A stretch of 64,000 nt of DNA from an uncultured Caulobacterales bacterium (lineage in GTDB: Bacteria > Pseudomonadota > Alphaproteobacteria > Caulobacterales > Caulobacteraceae), in contig CAIOYC010000032.1 in NCBI GenBank assembly GCA_903862425.1, positions 105,271 to 169,270 on the forward strand, written 5' to 3'. The first letter of the stretch is position 1. The number at the start of each line of letters is the position of its first letter. The notes under the pieces are model-generated. The model worked only from the letters and a program-made list of their open reading frames with translations, searched no databases and had not been told where the DNA came from. Positions 58,482 through 64,000 of the stretch are shown piece after piece. Both the position numbers and the translations under genes were made by a program.

Positions 58482-59035
58482 ACCGCCGACAGCTTATTGC
58501 AGGCATCGCCCTGTTCGGCGCGGCGCTGGCTCCCGTCCGCGCGCTGGCAGCCGCGGCGATCGGCGGGCCGTTCCGGCTGGTCGATCAGTTCGGCCATCCA
58601 GTGAGCGAGCGCGACCTGCTGGGTCGGCCGAGCGCCATCTTCTTCGGCTACACCCTCTGTCCCGAGGTTTGCCCCACCACCTTGGTGAGCTTCGGGCGGT
58701 GGCTGAAGAAGCTGGGGCCGGCGGCGAACCGGCTGAACGTGGTATTCGTCAGCATCGACCCCGGCCGCGATACGCCGAGGCAGATGCGCGACTATCTGAC
58801 GAGCTTCGATCAGCGCATCCGCGGATTTACCGGTTCGCCGGCGGAGGTGGACCGGATGGCCAAGGCCTACCGGGTCTATTACCGCAAGGTCCCGCTGCCC
58901 GGCGGCAGCTACGCCATGGACCACTCCGCCGCCGTCTATCTGATGGACGCGGCCGGCCGCTTCGTCGAACCCATCGGCTATGGCGAGACCGACGACATGC
59001 CCATGGCCAGCCTACGGCGCCTCATGGGGCGTTAG
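58478..59035 (+). CDS. SCO1/SenC-family copper metallochaperone
   Basis: The 185-residue protein has an N-terminal hydrophobic segment, then a thioredoxin-like fold with the copper-site Cys61 and Cys65 (CPEVC) and His149 (MDHSAAVYLMD), as required in SCO proteins. It matures the Cu-A centre of cytochrome c oxidase. It overlaps the fusion-chaperone gene by four bases (ATGA), so the whole module from the receptor on appears to be one coupled operon. Confidence 0.94.
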   Translation: MNRRQLIAGIALFGAALAPVRALAAAAIGGPFRLVDQFGHPVSERDLLGRPSAIFFGYTLCPEVCPTTLVSFGRWLKKLGPAANRLNVVFVSIDPGRDTPRQMRDYLTSFDQRIRGFTGSPAEVDRMAKAYRVYYRKVPLPGGSYAMDHSAAVYLMDAAGRFVEPIGYGETDDMPMASLRRLMGR

Positions 59036-60528
59036 GTTAGAGGCAACCTGAGTTCGAAGGTCGTGCCCCTGGGGCCGGTGTCGGCCAGCTCCAGATCGCC
59101 GCCGTGGGCGCGGGTGAGTTCGCGGGCGATGGCGAGGCCGAGGCCGGAGCCTTCGGGGCGGCCCGAGCCTGAGAAGGGCTGGAACAGGCGGTCCTTGATC
59201 CGCTCAGGGATGCCGGGGCCGTTGTCGGCGATGGTCAGGATGGCGTATTCGTTCTCGGTGCGGGCGGTGATGCGCACCACGCCGGGACCGTTGGGGCTGG
59301 ACGCGGCCTCGATGGCCTGGCGGGCGTTGCGCAGCAGGTTGACCAAGAGGCGATGCACCTGGTCGGCGTCAGCGTTGAGGCTGAGACCGGCGGAGGTCCG
59401 GGCGATCATCTTCACCCCGCCCTCCTCGTTCAGTCCGGCATCCTCGGCGGCGGCGGCGAGGGCGGGCTTCAGCATCATGGGGGCCAGCTGGGGCGCCGGC
59501 TCCTCGCTGCGGCCATAGGCCAGCACGCCCTCGGCCAGCTTGGCGGCGCGGCTTAGCGCCCGCTCCAGCCGCGGCATGGCCTGAGCCACGCGGGGGTCGG
59601 GGGAGGAGGCCAGCCGCTCTGAGGCCATCTGAGCGGAGGTGAGCATGTTGCGCAGGTCGTGATTGATCTTGGCAACCGCTTCGCCCAGCGCCGCCAGCCG
59701 GGCGCGCGACTGCAGGGCGGCCAGCAGGTCCTCCTGCATGCGGTCGAGCTCCACCTCCGCCCGGCCGATTTCGTCGCGGCGATGGGAGGGGGCGAGGCGG
59801 GCGGCCGGATCGTCGGGGCGGGCGCGAAACCGCTCCATGGCCAGGGTCAGCCGGGCGATGGGGCGCACCAGCAGGGCGTTCAGCAGCAGGTAAACCACGC
59901 CGCCCGCCAGCACCGAGATCAGCACCGAGATCAGGAACAGGCGCAGCAGGTAGGCCCCCATGGCGGCGCGCAGCGGGGCGGTGGGCACCACGATCTCCAC
60001 GAAGTCGCCGGCCCGCAGCTGCGGCGTCGCCACCACCCGCAACATGCGTGGCGCGGCGGGGCCGAGGGTGATGAAGGGCTGAAGCAGGAAGCGGATGGGG
60101 GAGGGGTCGCGCAGGTCCACCAGGGCCGGGGCCTGCTCCATGCGCGGCGCCGCGAGCAGTAGGCGGCGCACACCCTTGTTCTGCACCGCCACCGAGACCA
60201 CGCCCGCCCCGCTGAGCGCCGTGGCGGCGAGGGGGCCGGAGAGCACGCCCGTGGGCGAGGCGTCCACCGCCAGCGAAGCCACCTGCGCCTGGTGCGCCCG
60301 GTCGGCCAACCAGGTCTCCTCGAACCCGGCCAGGGACGGGATCAGGATGAAGAGCTGGGCGACCAGCACCAGCAGGGCGGTGAGCAGCAGCAGGCGCGCC
60401 GACAGTCCGCCCGGCCAGCGCATCGTCCAGGGAATGGTGGGCCGACGGCTTTGCGGCAATCCGACTTCAGGCCGGGGAATGCGGCTCAGCCAGGTCTTCG
60501 CCCAGGGTCTGGGATGGCGAGCGGCCAT
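59032..60528 (-). CDS. Sensor histidine kinase (orphan in this window)
   Basis: The 498-residue protein has two membrane helices (about 42-63 and 190-215) around a periplasmic domain, then a HAMP region. A phosphoacceptor motif INHDLRNMLTSAQ (NHDLRN in place of SHELRT) and an HATPase domain (LLRNARQAIE, DNGPGIPERI, GSGLGLAI) follow. The His-box variant is seen in NtrB-like and related kinases. No response regulator lies beside it. GAAGGGGAA stands before the ATG at 60528. It overlaps the SCO1 gene end by four bases, convergently. Confidence 0.9.
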   Translation of the reverse strand: MAARHPRPWAKTWLSRIPRPEVGLPQSRRPTIPWTMRWPGGLSARLLLLTALLVLVAQLFILIPSLAGFEETWLADRAHQAQVASLAVDASPTGVLSGPLAATALSGAGVVSVAVQNKGVRRLLLAAPRMEQAPALVDLRDPSPIRFLLQPFITLGPAAPRMLRVVATPQLRAGDFVEIVVPTAPLRAAMGAYLLRLFLISVLISVLAGGVVYLLLNALLVRPIARLTLAMERFRARPDDPAARLAPSHRRDEIGRAEVELDRMQEDLLAALQSRARLAALGEAVAKINHDLRNMLTSAQMASERLASSPDPRVAQAMPRLERALSRAAKLAEGVLAYGRSEEPAPQLAPMMLKPALAAAAEDAGLNEEGGVKMIARTSAGLSLNADADQVHRLLVNLLRNARQAIEAASSPNGPGVVRITARTENEYAILTIADNGPGIPERIKDRLFQPFSGSGRPEGSGLGLAIARELTRAHGGDLELADTGPRGTTFELRLPLT

Positions 60529-60568
60529 TTCCCCTTCTCGTCACGGGCCGGAAGGGCCCGCGCACCGG

Positions 60569-61348
60569 TTACGCTACGCTGCGCCTTTGGGCAACGTGGC
60601 GCCCGCTGAACCAGCGTATGGCGAGCGGCAGGACGGCCAGGGCGATCAGTCCGAAGGCAGGGAGCATCAGTTCGCGGCGCAGGACGCTCATCAGCTGTCC
60701 GGGGGCGACCGTGGCGAACAGGTGATCCAGGCCCGCTCCCACGGAGCTGTAGAGCAAGGTGGAGGGAACCACCCCGATCACCGTCGCCAGAGCGTAGGGT
60801 AGAAGCTTCATCCGTACGAACCCGGCGGACAGATTGACCAGCCACAGGGGAAAGGCGGGGATCAGGCGCAGGGTGAGGATGCTGGTGAAGGGGTGCTCGC
60901 GCACCTCCATCTCCAGCTTGTGCACGAGCGGGCTCTTGCGGCAGATCCAGCCGCGCAGACTGTCGCCCACGGCCGTCTGGGCCAGAAGGAACATCAGTAT
61001 GGAGCCGAGCGACACACCGGTCACCGCCGCCGCGCCGCCCTCGATCACCCCGAACAGGAAGCCGCCGCTCAGCGTCATCACCAGGGAGCCGGGGATGGAA
61101 AAGCCCACCACCACGGCATAGAGCGACACATAGGCGAGCACGCTCCCCCACGGGTGGGCGTGGACGAAAGCCATAAGCGTCATGCGCTCGGCGCGCAGGT
61201 GGTCGAGCGAGAGCATGCTCGGCAGGCCCAGCGCCATGGCCGCCGCGACCGCCGCCACGACGAGGGCGACCACGCCGATACGGATCCACGTCATTCGGCT
61301 GGAGGGGCCAGCTTGCGCGCTTCGCGCGTCCGTAGCGACTGCGACCAT
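60569..61348 (-). CDS. TVP38/TMEM64-family VTT-domain membrane protein
   Basis: The 259-residue protein has about six hydrophobic segments and the VTT/SNARE-assoc core: SIPGSLVMTLSGGFLFG followed by LRLIPAFPLWLVNLSAGFVRM (quoted in part), with the conserved Phe/Arg/Pro pattern of DedA-like proteins. This family includes lipid scramblase-like and transporter-like members; its function here is unknown. GGAGG precedes the ATG. It is 40 bases before the kinase gene on the same strand and may be co-transcribed. Confidence 0.88.
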   Translation of the reverse strand: MVAVATDARSAQAGPSSRMTWIRIGVVALVVAAVAAAMALGLPSMLSLDHLRAERMTLMAFVHAHPWGSVLAYVSLYAVVVGFSIPGSLVMTLSGGFLFGVIEGGAAAVTGVSLGSILMFLLAQTAVGDSLRGWICRKSPLVHKLEMEVREHPFTSILTLRLIPAFPLWLVNLSAGFVRMKLLPYALATVIGVVPSTLLYSSVGAGLDHLFATVAPGQLMSVLRRELMLPAFGLIALAVLPLAIRWFSGRHVAQRRSVA

Positions 61349-61524
61349 AAGCTCCTCCCGTGCAGGAGAAAATCACGAGCCCCGCTTTGGTTCAACGTCG
61401 TCCGACCGCAAGCGGGTTGTGACAAAGGCTGCATTTGGACCGAGGTCAGTTCTTCTCACGACCCGAAGCAGAAGTTCATTAGCGACTTGACGCCCTGAAC
61501 GAGCGCGCTGCTAGAACAAATAAG

Positions 61525-62556
61525 TCATCGGTCGCGCAGCAGGCCGAGCTGGATCAGGCTTTGCGCGGAAGCGACGATCGCCTCGTCCACCGGACGCGGG
61601 GACCAACCTAGCATCCGTTGAGCCTTCTCGCTGGTGGCGTCCAGGGTCATGCCGAGCGTCGGGAGTATCGCCCGCATAGCCGGGTTGCTGCGGGCGATCA
61701 GCCTCACGAGCCAATTGGGTAATACCTGCGTTGGAACCCGTCTTGCCGCGGGGCCCAATTCGCGCCGCAGCACGCGGGCCACTTCGATCATCCAAAGGCT
61801 GTGGCCCGATATTGCGATGAAGCGCTCCCCCTTTGCTGCTGCGTGAGTCATTGCGCGAAGATGCAGGTCCGCGACGTCACGGACGTCAACGAAGCCGGAG
61901 TTGATCTTGGGGCAGCCCGGCTGGCCGTCCATCAGGTTTTTGATCAGGCGGATAGAATGCGAAAAGTCAGGCCCCAGGGCCGGACCAAGGACCGCCGTCG
62001 GGTTGACGGCAGCCAGTTCCAGTTGCCCGCCTTCTCGCGCGACAAAATCCCAGGCCGCCCGTTCGGCAAGCGTCTTGGACTTTTGGTAAGGTGCGACCGT
62101 ATCGTTAAGCTCGCTCCAATCCATTTCGTTGAAGGGGCGCTTCATCGGCTCGTGGCCGACCCCGATGGCGCCAAACGCAGACGTTAGCACCACACGTTTG
62201 ACGCCCGCGTCTCGGGCGGCGCGGAGCACCTGGAGATTTCCATCGACCGCAGGCCGGATCCAGTCCTCCTCCAACACCTGGTCGCCGGACGGTGTCGGTG
62301 AGGCGCCGTGCAAGACGAAGGCGCAACCCGCGGCGGCTTGGGCCCAACCGCCATCGGCGCCTAGGTCGGCGGCGACGAAGGATAGCCGCTCCCCGGGTTC
62401 TGCCCCGCCGACTTTCAGGTTGCCACGCACCTCTGTCTCTCGGCCCAGGGATCGGACCGTGGTTCTAACGCGATAGCCCGCCTGTAAAAGGGCGAGGATG
62501 CACTGTTGGGCGATGAAGCCGGTTCCACCCGTAACCAGCACCAAATTGTCGGACAT
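61525..62556 (-). CDS. SDR-family NAD(P)-dependent reductase/epimerase
   Basis: The 343-residue protein has the N-terminal Rossmann motif VTGGTGFIAQ and the active-site pattern YxxxK (PYQKSK). It resembles dihydroflavonol-4-reductase / aldehyde-reductase-type extended SDRs, acting on a carbonyl or sugar-like group. ATG at 62556 follows GAGGAG; an in-frame TTG one codon upstream is less likely. It is divergent from an AraC-type regulator with 130 bases between, the classic layout of a regulator controlling its neighbour. Confidence 0.9.
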   Translation of the reverse strand: MSDNLVLVTGGTGFIAQQCILALLQAGYRVRTTVRSLGRETEVRGNLKVGGAEPGERLSFVAADLGADGGWAQAAAGCAFVLHGASPTPSGDQVLEEDWIRPAVDGNLQVLRAARDAGVKRVVLTSAFGAIGVGHEPMKRPFNEMDWSELNDTVAPYQKSKTLAERAAWDFVAREGGQLELAAVNPTAVLGPALGPDFSHSIRLIKNLMDGQPGCPKINSGFVDVRDVADLHLRAMTHAAAKGERFIAISGHSLWMIEVARVLRRELGPAARRVPTQVLPNWLVRLIARSNPAMRAILPTLGMTLDATSEKAQRMLGWSPRPVDEAIVASAQSLIQLGLLRDR

Positions 62557-62686
62557 CAAGCTCTCCTCGTTGACGGCTCAGGGCGCGCGGCGGTAGCGGG
62601 CATCGGCGCAACCAGGAAGAAGGTAAGCTCGGTGATCAGAACGCAGAATGCTTGATTGCCCGTATTTCCCGCGCGAAAGTTCGGGA

Positions 62687-63619
62687 ATGGACGTCGATCC
62701 CTTTTCCGAGATCCTTAATCTTACGAAAGCGCAGGCCGTTCTGGCTGGCGGCTTTACGGCGGGCGCACCTTGGGCGGTGCGCTTTCCGCCTCGCGACAAG
62801 ATCAAGATGTCAGCCGTCCTGAAGGGCTCTTGCTGGATCTGGCTGGAAGGGGAGGCGGAACCCGCGCATCTCCACGCTGGGGATGTCGGGCTGCTGGCCG
62901 CGAAGCGGTCCTATGTGATGGCCAGCGATCCTGCGATCGAGCCAGTCGAGGCGACGAGCCTTTTCTCGGAGGTGGGAAGAACCACGGCGGTCCTCGGGAG
63001 CGGCGAGGATTTCGCGTTCATCGGGGGGCACGTCGTTCTCGATCCCATGAACGGACAGCTCATTGGCGACCTCCTGCCTCCATGGATCCACATTAAGGCG
63101 GGGTTGCCCGAAGCGGCGGCGTTCAGCTGGCTCCTAAGTCAGCTGGTCGAAGAGGAAGCGGCCGGCCTGCCAGGCTCGCAGATCGCGTCGTCCTACCTTG
63201 CGCAGTTGCTCTTCACGCAGATCCTGCGGGCCCATCTGAAGAGCGTCGGGCCGATGCCCGCCGGATGGTTGAAGGCCTTGGCTGACTCCAAGGCGTCGCC
63301 CGCATTGCGGCTGATGCACGGGGATCCAGGTCGAGATTGGCGGCTGGCTGAGCTCGCGAAGGCCTGCGCCATGTCGCGCACGACCTTCGCCGGCCGTTTC
63401 AAGGCTGTTTCTGGGAAGGCACCACTAACCTATCTAACTGAGTGGCGCATGCGGCTCGCTGAGCGGGCGCTTCGTGAGGAGGCCACGGCGGTCGCTCTCA
63501 TTGGCCAATCGCTCGGCTATTCCTCAGAGAGCGCTTTCAGCAATGCGTTCAAGCGCGTGACCGGACGATCTCCACGAGCCTACAGGAGCGGAGCGAACTA
63601 CGCCGGATCGGAAGCCTAA
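62687..63619 (+). CDS. AraC-family transcriptional regulator with N-terminal cupin domain
   Basis: The roughly 310-residue protein has an N-terminal cupin_6-type ligand domain (about residues 1-175, with SCWIWLEGEAEPAHLHAGDVG quoted in part). A C-terminal two-HTH AraC domain follows (about 205-305: WRLAELAKACAMSRTTFAGRF, ... LGYSSESAFSNAFKRVTGRSP, shown in parts). It likely controls the divergent SDR gene. ATG at 62687 is preferred to the in-frame start at 62648, but this is not decisive. Confidence 0.92.
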   Translation: MDVDPFSEILNLTKAQAVLAGGFTAGAPWAVRFPPRDKIKMSAVLKGSCWIWLEGEAEPAHLHAGDVGLLAAKRSYVMASDPAIEPVEATSLFSEVGRTTAVLGSGEDFAFIGGHVVLDPMNGQLIGDLLPPWIHIKAGLPEAAAFSWLLSQLVEEEAAGLPGSQIASSYLAQLLFTQILRAHLKSVGPMPAGWLKALADSKASPALRLMHGDPGRDWRLAELAKACAMSRTTFAGRFKAVSGKAPLTYLTEWRMRLAERALREEATAVALIGQSLGYSSESAFSNAFKRVTGRSPRAYRSGANYAGSEA

Positions 63620-63747
63620 CAGAGCCGGCAGATCTATGGATGTCCTCGGGTAGACTGGCGGACGTAAGCATTCCGGCAGGCGTGCAATTCCGGCCCCGGA
63701 CGCGAATCAAAAGTTGGAAGAAGCGATCGCCAACTTCCGCTTTCCAC
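63620..63747. other. Spacer between AraC gene and insertion sequence
   Basis: About 130 bases show no recognisable gene. The sequence becomes AT-richer towards 63750, where the insertion element appears to begin. Confidence 0.4.
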
Positions 63748-64000
63748 TGATTGTGTTGAAAAAGGCCGGTTGAAGCTGTCACTCAGCTCTGATTCACTCC
63801 TGTTGAGAGCTGGAGAACACGGCGATGATGGGTGATCGGACGGTCGACCAAGCGGCGTTGTTCTACGAGTTCTCGCTCGATCGACACGTCCCGTCGGACC
63901 ACATTCTGAGGTCGATCGACAGGTTCGTCGATCTTGAGGGCGTCAGGGCGCACGTGGCGCCGTTCTACAGCGCGATCGGTCGCCCCTCGATCGATCCGGA
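63748..64000 (+). mobile_element. Left part of an IS1182-like insertion sequence, cut by the window end
   Basis: The transposase gene and roughly 75 bases before it form the left end of an IS. The stretch around 63748-63765 (TGATTGTGTTGAAAAA) looks like the terminal inverted repeat of this family, but the matching right end is outside the window, so the boundary is provisional. Confidence 0.55.
63825..64000 (+). CDS. IS1182-like transposase, 5' part only
   Basis: The first 58 codons read MMGDRTVDQAALFYEFSLDR and on to HVPSDHILRSIDRFVDLEG and GRPSIDP, the conserved N-terminal DUF772-type block of IS1182-family transposases. The gene runs past the window end, so intactness cannot be judged. 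GGAGA precedes the ATG pair by 9 bases. Confidence 0.85.
   Translation, partial: MMGDRTVDQAALFYEFSLDRHVPSDHILRSIDRFVDLEGVRAHVAPFYSAIGRPSIDP

Noticed and set aside
60545..60559. Short dyad GGGCC ... GGCCC between the VTT and kinase genes
   Set aside because: Only five base pairs and no T run; in DNA this GC-rich it is expected by chance.
63549..63782. Minus-strand frame at the end of the AraC gene
   Set aside because: It overlaps the AraC DNA-binding domain and the presumed IS end, with no ribosome site or motif.

Overview
The window is high-GC DNA, densely packed with genes on both strands. It looks like chromosome of a stalked or prosthecate alphaproteobacterium of the Caulobacterales (Caulobacter or Phenylobacterium type). 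The best lineage marker is a complete holdfast-anchor operon, hfaA-hfaB-hfaD (46287-48916). Many TonB-dependent receptors and porins, a FecI/FecR pair and very short intergenic gaps fit the same group. The genus assignment is an inference. No rRNA, tRNA, CRISPR array or prophage was seen. The only mobile element is the start of an IS1182-like transposase at the right edge.

Layout. 136-4942: a polytopic membrane protein facing a three-domain GH18 / polysaccharide deacetylase / family-2 glycosyltransferase. 5050-13906: a full high-affinity potassium uptake operon on the minus strand, in the order mini-ORF, kdpF, kdpA, kdpB, outer-membrane protein, kdpC, kdpD, kdpE, with a candidate KdpE operator in front. 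14030-18292: a membrane alpha/beta hydrolase, a GreA/GreB-like factor and a DEAD-box RNA helicase. 18631-26872: a minus-strand cluster of ECF sigma factor, FecR anti-sigma factor, STN-type TonB receptor, penicillin-acylase-like hydrolase, small secreted protein and membrane dipeptidase, which reads as a signal-controlled system for importing and trimming an acylated peptide-like compound. 27271-30828: two porins with coiled-coil N termini. 31062-39104: a two-component system followed by a tripartite RND efflux pump. 39186-46286: a CoxE-like VWA protein, a discoidin/GH-A glycosidase, a Baeyer-Villiger-type monooxygenase and a POT-family transporter. 46287-51868: hfaABD and an M16 peptidase. 51925-53134: an EfeU-type iron permease with a cupredoxin partner. 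53270-54692: a PEBP-family protein and a MipA/OmpV-like protein. 54800-59035: a copper module (DUF2946 protein, TonB receptor, YcnI-PCuAC fusion, SCO1). 59032-63619: a histidine kinase, a VTT-domain membrane protein, and an SDR reductase divergent from an AraC regulator.

The most useful observations are these. (1) The FecIR/TonB/acylase/dipeptidase operon may be a little-described uptake-and-processing pathway. (2) The kdp operon is unusual: it carries an extra micro-membrane ORF and an outer-membrane barrel gene, and the frame of kdpD has no ATG, GTG or TTG that would keep its conserved N terminus. (3) A second gene, the response regulator at 31062, also appears to need a CTG start. (4) The YcnI-PCuAC fusion sits inside a copper-delivery operon. 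All calls rest on reading motifs and context; no database search was run.
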